This document shows positions 43,788 to 53,179 of a stretch of 64,000 nucleotides of DNA, in pieces. A program made the position numbers and the translations under genes. This DNA comes from Branchiostoma floridae (Eukaryota; Chordata; Leptocardii; Amphioxiformes; Branchiostomatidae). The stretch lies in the NCBI RefSeq assembly GCF_000003815.2, contig NC_049990.1:5589451-5653450 (forward strand). Reading direction: 5' to 3'. The notes beneath the pieces are model-generated. The model searched no databases. It was not told the origin of the DNA and saw only the letters and a program-made list of their open reading frames with translations. Every line of letters begins with the position of its first letter. Positions within the stretch are counted from its first letter, which is position 1.

Positions 43788-44135
43788 CATATGTAAATGA
43801 TAAGTTAACAGTCGAGCAACCATGCAAATGGTAGTTTTACCTACTCTTTCGCCACTGCTTCGCAAAGGAAGTCGAAAAATAAGTTGCTTTAGAATTCTCA
43901 CTCTGCAAACTGGGGGTTTATTTTGTTGTTTTGTTGCTCGGGTAGGAGAAACCAACCATATGTAAATGCTAAGTTAACAGTAGAGCAACCAAGCAAATGG
44001 TACTGTAGTTTTACCTACTCTTTCGCCACTGCTTCGCAAAGGAAGTCGAAAAATAAGTTGCTATAGAATTCGCGCTCTCCAAACGGTGAGTTTATTTTGT
44101 TATGACTCGCTCGGGTAGGAGAGACCAACCACTGA
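43788..44135. repeat. Tandem duplication, unit about 169 bp
   Basis: CATATGTAAATG occurs at 43788 and 43957. Both copies continue through TAAGTTAACAGT, GAGCAACC, AGTTTTACCTACTCTTTCGC, CACTGCTTCGCAAAGGAAGT and CTCGGGTAGGAGA. Copies are almost identical. Confidence 0.9.
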
Positions 44136-45994
44136 CGTATGTTCTGGATTATGCCTAATCAATTTAAGATCGTTTTGTCCAATACATCCGAGACCGGTAC
44201 GACGTTCGGATTACGCCGCCTTTCTTGTAAATCACCGATCCTTAAAGGGCGTAAGGGCGGTGTTTATGTCGTCTTAAGCTGCCAGAAACGACTCAAGTTT
44301 GCCGAGACGCCTGGGCCGAAAAACTCTCCGTGTTATGAGACACAAAGGTCGCACAAGATCGTGGTTAGATAGCTTTTACCGGCATATTTGGGGAACTTTG
44401 GTCGCCGATATCGTTCTATTATGTGAATGTTTGGTGCATATTTTGGTTACCTCCAACCAGGTAGCCTGCATGAATAGCTCCAATATTCCCACATACCTCT
44501 CACCCCCGCGACGGGACCTGAGATCTCTTCAAAACTTTACTTAAGGTGTTTCCAGTTAGAAATTCAGCAAACAAGTGCTGGATCCGTCCATAACAATAGA
44601 CCCTTATCCCGGATTGAATGGGGGTATGCGGAGTGTGGTGGTGGCGAACAAAACGTTGGTGTTGACATAGACCAAAGGCTTTGTGTAGAACAATGGACAG
44701 GTGGGCAGCCTCGCTGAGCGCAGTTTATGAAGATATTTTTGTCGCCATGGCAGCGGCAAACAAACAGCGAGGCGTGCATGTGTGTGCAGGTTGAACCGTT
44801 GTGGTCTTGAGAGCACTACTAGTACTCCAGTCGACTCCGCGCTCTCTGTGGAAGTCCCACCGTCTCGTGCATGCGGCGTGTGGGCGATCGTGGGTCTACT
44901 CTTGTTTCAACGGAAGACTTCGTTGCAAATTCCTTGGATTTTGGTGAGTTGTTGCATAGATAATGTTCTTAAGGGATATTCAGATGAATATTCTGTTTCT
45001 TAAAGCCTAACGTAGGTCTCGGTCACTGATGAAAGGTAGTTGATGCTGTCCGGAATGTCTAAAGAAAACGTATCAAGTTACCTGTTTAGTTTATACTGTG
45101 CAATGTTCTACCCTATTTTATTTCTTGGGATAGTGGGACTTCGGCTGAGTTCACTTATTTATTGTATCTTTTATGTGGTGCTGTTGAAATAAGTTTGTAT
45201 AACTCGAGTGCAGCGCCAAATTGTCTTTTTTATGTGTTCTTGAATTTAAAAAAAAGTGTTCTACCCAATCACTAAATTCCATTGACGTATTCGTTATATG
45301 TTAGATGTAGAAGAACATTGATCTTAGAAATGTGAATGTACAATTTTCTGTTAAAACTTGCCACAAAAATGCATAATATGACCATAGTGTTTCTCAACTT
45401 GTCACGTATATATTAGGACATGTATCACATCGTTTTGTATTGGAAAATACTTTATTTTCTTTGGCATCTTTCTTACGCATCGTTGGGTTACCACAGGCTA
45501 CCGCCTTCTGGAACAAGCTTGCCAACTCAATGTCACATTTTCCGTGCCAGATATTAAGTTTGCCTTTAGATTATTTTTATCAGTATATACTAATACTGTA
45601 GGGTTAACATTCTTTAGGATACGGTCAAGGAGTATTGATTGAATTGTAGATACGGTTATGTTGAAACACCTGAACTTCTCCATAGGCGTATATGCAGGTA
45701 GTATATCATTCAATGTAACGATATACAATGATTTCTTCTTTGGGAACTGGAATGATATCAGAATTTAAGGTGAATGTAAGACGTATAGACAGGGAAAAAT
45801 AAGAGAAACTGGAAAAAGTAGAAAAGATAGAATAAACTCTATCCATACAGTAAGTCTTAGAATTTTCGTTTACATTGTTATTACCTTCGTTAAGAAGGTA
45901 TTGTTTTTGGGTGTCTGTGTGTCTGACTTTTCGCATAACCTATGGATAGACTGTGATGATGTTTCATATACGAGTATGTCTTGGGAAGACGAAG
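44136..45994. other. Intergenic DNA, no gene recognised
   Basis: 44560-44940 is GC-richer and has a donor-like TTTTGGTGAGTTG at about 44935 with no convincing coding exon before it. The rest is AT-rich. Confidence 0.45.
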
Positions 45995-45999
45995 GCGAT

Positions 46000-46192
46000 T
46001 TTGGGCTAGCCTCCACCAGGCCTTTCTATTTTCTAGAATTTCGAGAAAAAAAAAAGGAAATTGGCCAGGGGAGTCAGTCCAGGCTAAGGTCGCTACGCGG
46101 TCGACCAACTCCTCTGGTAGAAAAACACCACTGGAAAATTGTTCTCCCTATGATAGCCAGCGTAGTCAGTCTGGTAGAGCCTAGTTGTGGGC
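46000..46192. mobile_element. CTCTACCAG inverted-repeat element, about 190 bp
   Basis: Left GGGCTAGCCTCCACCAGGCC, right CAGTCTGGTAGAGCCTAG, an imperfect inverted pair. Inner GGGGAGTCAGTCCAGGCTA and GTCGACCAACTCCTCTGGTA also pair. Relatives at 29354 and 18720 and, more distantly, 52915-53120. Confidence 0.65.
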
Positions 46193-46565
46193 GTCTTAGC
46201 GCTTCTTTTAACACTACAGCAGAAGAACGTGTTCTTACAAATCATGGATGAATTCAACAATAGAGATGATTTGTTGTGGGTGTTTTGAAAACGTATATTT
46301 GAGACTTCTCTGTCAGCAACCGACTTAATCATCAAAGGTGTTCTATTCAAGCCAAGAACACATGTTTCCCGCTACGTTTCTGTGAATAACTACAGAATCC
46401 ACCATTACCTATATCGATACCTTATAAGGAAAATACAACAACACTCTTTCCCAATATAGTTTTATCAAGGCGCGTGGTTCGGATGGGGGTGATGTACGTT
46501 ACCATGGTTACCAAATGACACCGACAGTCCCACATATACTCCCTGTGGTGGCTAGGCACTATTTG

Positions 46566-46662
46566 TAATCTCCAAGCAGATCTGGCAGAGGAGTGAAGCC
46601 AGCCTATAGGAGTGTGTATGCTCCGGTGCCCGTCTGTCTCCTTTTGGTCTGCTTGGAGATTA
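46566..46662. mobile_element. Short TCTCCAAGCAGA-family element, 97 bp
   Basis: Left TAATCTCCAAGCAGATCTGG, right TTTTGGTCTGCTTGGAGATT then A. Interior GAGGAGTGAAGCCAGCC belongs to class C, which has lost its arms here. Confidence 0.8.
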
Positions 46663-46757
46663 CATATGCACTTTGTAAACCACTAACGTTAGCCCAACCA
46701 TTCGCTAAGCATGCTGGGATACAGGTCCCTTTGGCAAAACAGGTGTCTGCTACCCTA

Positions 46758-47169
46758 CGCTCCGAGCAGATGCGAGGTCCGAGACTTATCAGTCTGTACG
46801 TCCACCAGTTTGTTGGTCATTCTGTACATCATGCAAAATCTGGACATTTTCCTTCTGTCTTCAAATGTCATCCACTGCAGTTCTGTTTTCATTTTGGTAA
46901 CACTAGCATCCCTGTTCTAGTTGTTTGTACAGAATCGGGCAGCTTGGTTCTGTACCCTTTCCAGTTTATCTTTGTCCCTTCTTTGCATACGGGTCCCATA
47001 CTGGTGCGGCATATTCAAGGTTTGGTCTTACCATATTTTTCAGAGGCTTTTGATGCCCGCGATTTTCTGTCTTATCAAGGCACACCACTAAAACAATGTT
47101 CTTATTGTGACAAAAACATGCATAGAACACTTGAGACGGAGCCGAACACTCACATCTACTTGGAGATTA
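46758..47169. mobile_element. TCTCCAAGCAGA-family ends enclosing a LINE fragment
   Basis: Left GCTCCGAGCAGATGCGAGGT, right ACATCTACTTGGAGATTA; read in the same orientation the right end is TCTCCAAGTAGATGTGAGTG then TTCGGCTC. These are family-type ends (compare 10809 and 25496). Between them is an antisense piece of LINE reverse transcriptase. Either the element captured it or two independent ends happen to flank it. Confidence 0.5.
46782..47075 (-). pseudogene. LINE reverse transcriptase, C-terminal fragment (CR1/L2-like)
   Basis: The minus strand at 46981-47040 translates to MVRPNLEYAAPVWDPYAK, the hallmark C-terminal segment of non-LTR reverse transcriptases of the CR1/L2 type. After a frameshift, KLERVQNQAARFCTNN follows, then a stop, then SVTKM, EDRRK and FCMMYRMTNKLVDV down to about 46782. 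Order and spacing are those of the family. At least one frameshift and one in-frame stop make it a dead fragment; it has neither the catalytic core nor an endonuclease domain. The 217-residue plus-strand frame over the same bases is an antisense shadow. Confidence 0.85.
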
Positions 47170-47463
47170 ATGACGTCACAGTAACGCTACGTCAAACCCA
47201 CTCCCTCTTGAAGCAAGTGCATGTTTACATTACAACCTTTTTCTAGATGTACAAACACTCCACATTTACGTGTTTACTCTAATGAAGCACTAAAGCAATA
47301 CTGACGTAGGTTTGATGGTGAGAGCCGGTCTGATTTCTCTACGAGCCTGAGCAAAAGTAAAAGGGACGTCCCTGTAGCTCCTCTGGTAGCAGCATCACAG
47401 TTGAGCACCTGGTTCCAATGGACCGATCCTGTCGAACGCCATATCGAACAAAGAGAACCTCCT
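47170..47463. other. Short intergenic spacer
   Basis: Nothing recognised. Confidence 0.5.
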
Positions 47464-47542
47464 ATTCTATTTCGAACACGTCAAAAACTGTCACAGTGGG
47501 ACAGAAATTCCTATTTTTGACGGAAGTATTCGAAATAGAACC
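47464..47542. other. Hairpin of about 23-bp arms
   Basis: TTCTATTTCGAACACGTCAA then AAA at the left and TTTTTGACGGAAGTATTCGA then AATAGAA at the right are inverted repeats with a few mismatches. Probably a small inverted-repeat element. Confidence 0.65.
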
Positions 47543-47574
47543 ATGATCGAACAGGGGGCGGGGTTTGGGGATCG

Positions 47575-47728
47575 GTCCATTTATTACTAGAAGTTTGGTA
47601 ACTGGGAGACTCCGGTTCAAACCCTGGGAAGGGCATCTCGGTTGGGGCTGCACCGGCCGTCTTTCGGAAGGGACGTCAAGTGAAGGTTCTGTCTTTCGGA
47701 GGGGAAGTAAGATGAAGGTCTCGTGTTT
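47575..47728 (+). mobile_element. tRNA-derived SINE with conserved central domain
   Basis: CTCCGGTTCAAACCCTGGGA at 47610 is a B-box-like promoter element. CCGTCTTTCGGAAGGGACGT at 47658 and TCTTTCGGAGGGGAAG at 47692 are motifs of the conserved SINE central domain, apparently duplicated. GGTCTCGTG lies near the 3' end, followed by a T-run. It lies tail to tail with the TRIM gene, about 20 bp beyond its stop codon, and probably overlaps its 3' untranslated region. Confidence 0.6.
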
Positions 47729-47729
47729 T

Positions 47730-47751
47730 TTTATTAATTTTTCATTTTATT
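47730..47751 (-). terminator. Poly(A) signals of the TRIM-NHL gene
   Basis: Two AATAAA hexamers on the minus strand: one at 47746-47751 overlaps the stop codon (CAAATAAAATG) and one lies at 47730-47735. The first cannot serve unless cleavage occurs very close to the stop, so the second is the more likely signal. An unusually short 3' untranslated region is implied if either is used. Confidence 0.45.
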
Positions 47752-49738
47752 TGAAAAACTTGACAGAATGATATTGCGAAATGACCAAATGTCCGTCCTG
47801 ACTTAGTGCCACTCCCATTGGACGGAACAGTCCATGTTCCTCCTGTGTTATCACGTGTTTCATAAATGTACCGTCGGAACCAAACATGGAAACACGATGA
47901 TTGCCGAACTCAGCCACGATGATGTTATCCTCGCTGTCCGTGATGACACAGTAGGGGCTATCCAACTGACCATGGCCGGAGCCAGATGACCCACACGTGT
48001 AGAGATGACCACCGGATGGGTCAAATACCTTGATGTTGTTGTTCCTGTTGTCACTGATGATGATGTGGTTACTGTTGTTGACGGCCACACGAAGGGATGA
48101 ACTCAACTGCTGTTGCCCTTGACCTTTGCCACCGAACTTCACCATGACGTCACCGCTGGGACTGAGTGCAAAAACTTGGCACCCGATAGTAACGATGATT
48201 CGTCCCAAGCCGTCAACAGCGATACCTTTTGTATCTTCACCTGCAGCTGCTCGTTTCACCTGGATGACACGTGAACACTGCTTGTTCAGCACGTGAATTC
48301 TGTTTCCGTTTCCGGTCACCAACAGCTCACCGTTTGTCAGTGCTGCCACACACGATGGCTTGAACCACAAATCAAACTTGTTCTTAAAGGAACCATCTTT
48401 GTCTAAGATCTGCAAACGTTCGTTGTAAAACTCGGCCACTACAATGAATCCATCTGTGGTAACAGCTAGGGAGAGCGGTGTACTAAACTGTCCGTCTCTA
48501 CTGCCATCTTTTCCAACAGTTTTGATGTGGTCTAAAGCCGGCGCGCTACTATGACTCATCACAACGTTTGTTCGTACCTGCTTAGTTTGAGATGAACCTA
48601 ACATCGGTATTCTTGTTTTCCTTACTCGGCCAACAAGTTTGGCTACTTCCTCCATCACGTTATCTTCCTGAGGGTCTAAGGTAAAATCTTCGATACTTTT
48701 GATTAGTTTGACAGCCTTGTTTATGGCGTTTTTGTCTGTGGTTTCATCCAGCCGTCTGGTCAGTTCTCTGGCCACCGACATGACCTCCGCTGGACTCCCG
48801 TACTCCAACACGTTGTCCGTGAACTGGACACAGCTCTTGGCCGAAGCCAGGTCCATCTCAGCTGCCTCCATGGCGGCTTGCAGCTGTTTCTCCCGAGCAG
48901 TATTCATGGTGCGAAGCTGACCGATTCGATCTTGCTTTATCTTCTTAACGGCATTGATGATATTAGTCGCCTGTTTTTCAATCTGCTCTTCTGTACGCTG
49001 TACCTGTGAAGACCAGTTGTCCTTTATCGACCGTAACTCGCCTACCCACTTCTCATGCAGGCCTACTGTGTTCTTGACCGTTGCAAGTTTTGCCTTGATC
49101 TTTGCCCCCTCTCTTTCGACCGCCTTCTCTATCTCCACATACTGGTGATCTTTGTGCGCCGTGACCAAACAGTGCAGACAGATGACCCGGTGACAGGTGT
49201 CACAGTAGAACTTGTGCAGTTCATTGTGAGTCTCACATTTGGAGGTCTCCCTTGCCCTTAGATCAGAGGCAAAATTACCAGACTGCACATCTTGAACTGT
49301 TACAACTTTGTGAGATATTGTGCCTTTGAGTCTTCGATGAGTGTCGTTACACACCTGACACAGGTAGTCTGTACATTCGAGACAGTAAAACTTTGCAGGT
49401 TCATCCTTCTCACATCCCATACACGGAACTCTGTCTTCTTCTAGTTCCGATGCTTCCCCTTTTGCTGACCACTTGGACTGTTGTTGTAAAATGTCGTGCA
49501 GTTTGCCAACAAGTAAGTTGTACTTCAGCCCCTGGACGCCATTTTCTGGGAGGGGCACGTCCTGTCGGCATGTTGGACAGTCCAGTTTCCCTACCGGCTC
49601 TGTGGCCAGGAGCCTCTCCAAACACGGCTGGCAGAAGGTGTGAAGACACGGCAGCACCTTAGGCTGCTTGAAGTTCTCCAAACAGATCTGGCAGACGAGA
49701 AACTCGTCGGTAATTTCGCTGATTGCGTTGGACGCCAT
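47747..49738 (-). CDS. TRIM-NHL E3 ubiquitin ligase, intronless
   Basis: The one clear gene: 663 residues, single exon, ATG in strong context (AATAATGGC). Residues 16-57 form a C3HC4 RING (C16, C19, C31, H33, C36, C39, C54, C57), the E2-binding module of ubiquitin ligases. A first B-box spans about 106-143 (C106, C109, C119, C122, C127, C130, H134, H143) and a second 168-198 (C168, H171, C179, C182, C187, C190, H195, H198). A coiled coil follows at about 200-345, then a linker. NHL-type repeats fill about 405-663 (for example TPLSLAVTTDGFIVVAEFYN and YCVITDSEDNIIVAEFGNHR), predicted to fold as a beta-propeller binding RNA or protein. There is no filamin domain between coil and propeller, unlike TRIM2, TRIM3 and TRIM71. 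That architecture and the lack of introns fit the lineage-expanded TRIM-NHL genes of invertebrate deuterostomes, and also resemble TRIM56. Exact orthology cannot be settled here. All metal ligands are present, so it looks functional; substrates are unknown. Confidence 0.95.
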   Translation of the reverse strand: MASNAISEITDEFLVCQICLENFKQPKVLPCLHTFCQPCLERLLATEPVGKLDCPTCRQDVPLPENGVQGLKYNLLVGKLHDILQQQSKWSAKGEASELEEDRVPCMGCEKDEPAKFYCLECTDYLCQVCNDTHRRLKGTISHKVVTVQDVQSGNFASDLRARETSKCETHNELHKFYCDTCHRVICLHCLVTAHKDHQYVEIEKAVEREGAKIKAKLATVKNTVGLHEKWVGELRSIKDNWSSQVQRTEEQIEKQATNIINAVKKIKQDRIGQLRTMNTAREKQLQAAMEAAEMDLASAKSCVQFTDNVLEYGSPAEVMSVARELTRRLDETTDKNAINKAVKLIKSIEDFTLDPQEDNVMEEVAKLVGRVRKTRIPMLGSSQTKQVRTNVVMSHSSAPALDHIKTVGKDGSRDGQFSTPLSLAVTTDGFIVVAEFYNERLQILDKDGSFKNKFDLWFKPSCVAALTNGELLVTGNGNRIHVLNKQCSRVIQVKRAAAGEDTKGIAVDGLGRIIVTIGCQVFALSPSGDVMVKFGGKGQGQQQLSSSLRVAVNNSNHIIISDNRNNNIKVFDPSGGHLYTCGSSGSGHGQLDSPYCVITDSEDNIIVAEFGNHRVSMFGSDGTFMKHVITQEEHGLFRPMGVALSQDGHLVISQYHSVKFFK

Positions 49739-49840
49739 TATTCACTCAGTGCGCATGTACTTTGGAACTCCTACTCTTACATAATACAATGTCGAGATGG
49801 GGCTAAATATAAACAAATATACTTTTGCTTTATTGACCGT
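49739..49840 (-). promoter_or_regulatory. Probable promoter region of the TRIM-NHL gene
   Basis: On the minus strand, GTATATTTGTTTATATTTAG lies about 65-90 bases upstream of the ATG and could act as a TATA box, giving a short leader. An intron in the leader cannot be excluded. Confidence 0.35.
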
Positions 49841-50590
49841 TAACTCGTGATACCTGGGATCTTCCATTGATTTATTTGTACTTAAACAAGGAGTAAAGTG
49901 CAACGAATACGTAGAAAGGCATGAAATATTTCATACTAATAGCTATTAGTGGAACAGAACAATATATTTACCGGGTTTTATGTCCTCAGTGATGGACATG
50001 CTGTGGTCGTGATGTCCTTTATCAAGTGTTTTTATTTTTTCTCATCAAGTGCCTTGATGTATGGGTACGATTTATGTTCGTCTGAGTCTTGTCCTGATCT
50101 TTCTGTACTAGAAACAAACCTGTCTTTTAAATACATCGTAAAAGATATATACCATTTGTTACTGAAATTTATTTGTCTACAAAAAAGACAAAACACAGAC
50201 AGCGAAGACACGACTTACATTGTGAACCTGTCAATAAGCTGCTATTCTGTGTGCACGAAGTCTGCAGATAGCTTTCTATAGCCGCTGCGGCTTTCACTTC
50301 GCCCAACAGAAGAGAGAAGATGAAACTTTTGTCATGCTTTGAATTTTCTGAGAATAGCCAGGCTATTACCTTTACAATCCCACCTTCTCAATCAATAAAC
50401 ATGATGGTGATTTCTTTGATGAAGCCCTTTTTCTGCCCTAACCCGTCTGGCGCGGACACAGAGGATTCGGACATGCATGATTTGGGGTGGCGCCACGGCC
50501 CGACACGGCCGCGGGCTGAGGGAGGAGATAAGGGAGCGTGCATGGGCATTACTGGACTGGTGTGGGAGTTATATCATATAGGTGGTACGG
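49841..50590. other. Intergenic DNA, no gene recognised
   Basis: AT-rich, becoming GC-richer at 50440-50560. The plus-strand frames at 49949-50281 and 50320-50604 match nothing known. Confidence 0.5.
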
Positions 50591-50594
50591 AGAA

Positions 50595-51245
50595 CTACAG
50601 GTAGGAATAACACACAGTCATACTGTGACCTTGGGGAAGGGTGAAGTGTGAGGTACTAGTTCTGCAGCTGGGATGGATTTGAAACTGGAAAACTGTAACG
50701 GAAGGAAGGAAGGAATGATCGACGGAGGGGGATGTGTGGAGCATGCATGGGCATTACGGACCTGGTGTGGGAGTGGTGTGGGAGGCATAGGAAGCTACTC
50801 TAGGAGTGGGTACCGGTACAGAAAATTCAGGTAAAGGTACGGATCAGGTCGAGAGGACCAGGTACAGGTCCGTACCTGATTGTCTGTGAAAACTTCTGAA
50901 TGGGCAACACTCAAACCAATGGTCCATTTCCTAGAAAGGAATCTGTTTGATTCTGAGTATCCGATAGCCCTAGGAACTGTAGGTCGGAATAATGCATAGT
51001 CATACTGTGACCTTGGGGAAGGGTGAAGTGTGAGGTACTAGTTCTACAGCTGGGATGGATTTGAAACTGTAAAACTGTAACGTACTTTGAGGGAAGGAAG
51101 GAATGAACGACGGAGGTGGAAGGAATGAGGAAGGGAACCACAGGTCGGAATAACACAGTTTGACTGGACCTTGGGGAAGGGTGAAGTGTGAGGTACTAGT
51201 TCTGCACCTGGGCTCGACTTGAAATTGTAAACGTTAACGGATTCA
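50595..51245. repeat. Three direct repeats of about 110-140 bp
   Basis: GTGACCTTGGGGAAGGGTGA, AGTGTGAGGTACTAGTTCTG-type and GGATGGATTTGAAACTG occur from about 50625, 51007 and 51167 (the third with TGACTGGACC). The first two also share GGAAGGAAGGAATGA and CGACGGAGG. Confidence 0.85.
50798..50965. repeat. Dispersed repeat, partner at 32235-32375
   Basis: GTGGGTACCGGTACAGAAAA, GGTACGGATCAGGTC, GTGAAAACTT, CAATGGTCCATTTC and GAGTATCCGATAG in the same order as the partner; this copy has an extra CAGGTACAGGTCCGTACCTG palindrome. Confidence 0.7.
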
Positions 51246-51500
51246 GCAGGAGGGAAAGAACGAGAGAGGGGGGGGGTGAAATAAGGAAAGGAGTAAGGAA
51301 GGGAAAAGATAAGGAAGGACAAAAAAGGATGGAAGGAGGTAGAGATGCATGGATGGAGTGATGGAAGCAGAGGGAAGGAGGGAGGAAAATCGAACAGGAG
51401 AAAGAAGGAAGGAAGGAGGGAGAAAAAGATGAGAGGATGAAGAAAGGAAGGAGAGAAAGGGAGGAAGAAATGGAATGAAGGAAGGAAAGAGGAGGAAGAA
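51241..51500. repeat. Polypurine tract, GGAA/GAAGG-rich
   Basis: About 260 bases almost wholly A and G on the plus strand (GGAAGGA, GAAGGAGG, AAAGGAAGG). The Ser/Phe/Pro/Leu-rich minus-strand frame at 51044-51562 is its translation, not a gene. Confidence 0.9.
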
Positions 51501-52180
51501 TACTCATGGACGCATAGGTCATAAAAATCAGATCTGAGCTCAATCTTATAAATGGTTATCAATTAAGTATCCTATAATGACTGCATATGTATGAGTATTT
51601 ACACACTAGAGCAGGTGGATTGAGTACTATCAAACTCATCAGTACGTACCCACATTCCAACACCGTGTGTTCGTCTGTAGCTATTTCAAAGTGGAAGATA
51701 AGTTCAGGCACGACGTTTATATTGAAAGTTTAATTGCAAGTTCATGCCCTGGGGCTAATTGCAAGTACATGGTGGAAACATAGTAGACATACATGTGACA
51801 ATGAACATTGATAAAGTGTAAAAATAGGCTACTCAAATCCTAGTGTTGACTATTCCTGAACGGGTTGGTGTTAAACATCGTTGATCGATGATTTTAACCA
51901 GTATATTTAGAGCTCCTGATCGACATCTTAAACTTGTGTAATGTTTTATGAATTGGAAAGTTTCCCACGCAATTCAGCCATTGGCTGCAATGTGGCAACT
52001 GTGTCTTCTGAATAAACCATTATTATAAACCCCGCACGTATGGACTTCAGTTCAACGTAAATGTGTTCTTCATCTCTCTTAGTTCCACAGGCTCTCGGTT
52101 TGTCTACCCACCAGGTGTTCAAATATATGCAAGACATGTTTTACCTGAATAGCTGTTTAAATCTACCTTGTTGTTCGAGT
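51501..52180. other. AT-rich intergenic DNA
   Basis: Nothing recognised. Confidence 0.55.
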
Positions 52181-52184
52181 TCAA

Positions 52185-52736
52185 GTGGGCCCATGGTCGG
52201 GACAGCTACGTGTGGGGGTGAGAGGTCAACCTTAAAGAACGGGGGACTCTCTCCAGCCTCCTGCGACCTTCCATCCGTGAAGGTCACTTGACGGTAGTTA
52301 GCGTGACTTACCGCGGATAGGGACCATGGAAGGCCTTATAGTCCAGAACATCCCGCGGAGACGACAGAAAGGCAAGAAAAGCCTCCACACAAAGGCGCGC
52401 CCTGCCCACAAAATCAGCGCGATCTACCCGCATTCAGGGGTCGTGTCTCTCCAGCCGGCTCGATATGAGCGCGGGGAAGAGATTCGGTCCTTTCAGTCGG
52501 GGCCCGGCCTTCCGTGCGCCTTTGTGGATGTTCAATGGCCAGGAATCTTCCCTTTGTGCCGCATTGTTGTGATATTCAGACCGCTGCAGGCGGGGAGGAA
52601 TTATGGCTTTTTAAAAAGTGGCGTGCTTCGGTCGGTGGTGCCACCAGAATGGGCGATGTCTGACGGGTACGGAGCCGACCGGTCCTGCATGCACAATCTG
52701 GTCTGGTCCGGTCTGGGCTGGTCTGGCCAGTCTGAG
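52185..52736. promoter_or_regulatory. GC/CpG-rich single-copy block
   Basis: GC-rich and non-repetitive, ending exactly where a hairpin element begins. It has a minus-strand donor-like GCGGTAAGTCACG at about 52303-52315. Candidate promoter or exon cluster; the role is inferred. Confidence 0.35.
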
Positions 52737-52739
52737 TAA
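52326..52739 (+). CDS. Hypothetical open frame, 137 codons, doubtful
   Basis: ATG in the optimal context GGGACCATGGAAG. The N-terminal part is basic (PRRRQKGKKS), the rest has no recognisable domain. The frame runs a few bases into the hairpin element at 52737, so its last codons are transposon-derived. It could be chance in GC-rich DNA, or the 5' part of a spliced gene; no strong donor is apparent inside it. Confidence 0.15.
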   Translation: MEGLIVQNIPRRRQKGKKSLHTKARPAHKISAIYPHSGVVSLQPARYERGEEIRSFQSGPGLPCAFVDVQWPGIFPLCRIVVIFRPLQAGRNYGFLKSGVLRSVVPPEWAMSDGYGADRSCMHNLVWSGLGWSGQSE

Positions 52740-52912
52740 TCTACAAGCAGATCCTACGGTGCTATAAGATTGTATGAAAGCTGGCCAAGGAGTATAGCTG
52801 GCCAAAGGGAGTCAAACGGGCAACGGATAGCATACACTCTCCTAGGCCAGCTTCACTCGTCTGCCAGCTTTTGATACTATCTTATGCTACCGTAGGATCT
52901 GCTTGGAGATTA
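52737..52912. mobile_element. Class C hairpin element, 176 bp
   Basis: Left TAATCTACAAGCAGATCCTA, right ACCGTAGGATCTGCTTGGAG then ATTA. Interior CGGTGCTATAAGATTGTATG and TTTGATACTATCTTATGCTA pair. Closest relative is 10856-11023. Confidence 0.85.
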
Positions 52913-53122
52913 GTATCCAAGCAGACGTGTCAGTTAAATTGGGGAAAAAAGAAGAATTTGGCCAATTATGGACAAATAAGATGCAATGGGATCTCAGTCA
53001 GTCTTTTGCAGTCTATCCAGCCGGTCAGTTCACTCCTAGGCCAATTGACTCCCACTAGGTTTTCATTCCCATGATAAACTTGGCCAAATTCCTATTCGAC
53101 CAGGCGAGAGTCTGGTAGAGAC
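52913..53122. mobile_element. Decayed CTCTACCAG-related element
   Basis: TTGGCCAATTATGGACAAAT, CACTCCTAGGCCAATTGACT and GAGTCTGGTAGAGACTAAT echo the order of motifs in 46000-46192. A solo TATCCAAGCAGACGTG at 52914 begins it. Confidence 0.4.
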
Positions 53123-53142
53123 TAATTCTGATGTCGCCGGGA

Positions 53143-53176
53143 ACGAGAGTGGACTTACAGAGATTCTCGTTCCCGT
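53143..53176. other. Hairpin CGGGAACGAGA
   Basis: CGGGAACGAGA and TCTCGTTCCCG pair perfectly around about a dozen bases. Isolated; function unknown. Confidence 0.6.
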
Positions 53177-53179
53177 CGT

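Noticed and set aside
46593-47246. Second-longest open frame, 217 codons, plus strand
   Set aside because: Its first codon is GTG, it has no domain, and it lies antisense to a recognisable LINE reverse transcriptase fragment and across two transposon ends.
51044-51562. 172-codon minus-strand frame rich in Ser, Phe, Pro and Leu
   Set aside because: It is the translation of a polypurine tract; composition alone explains the open frame.
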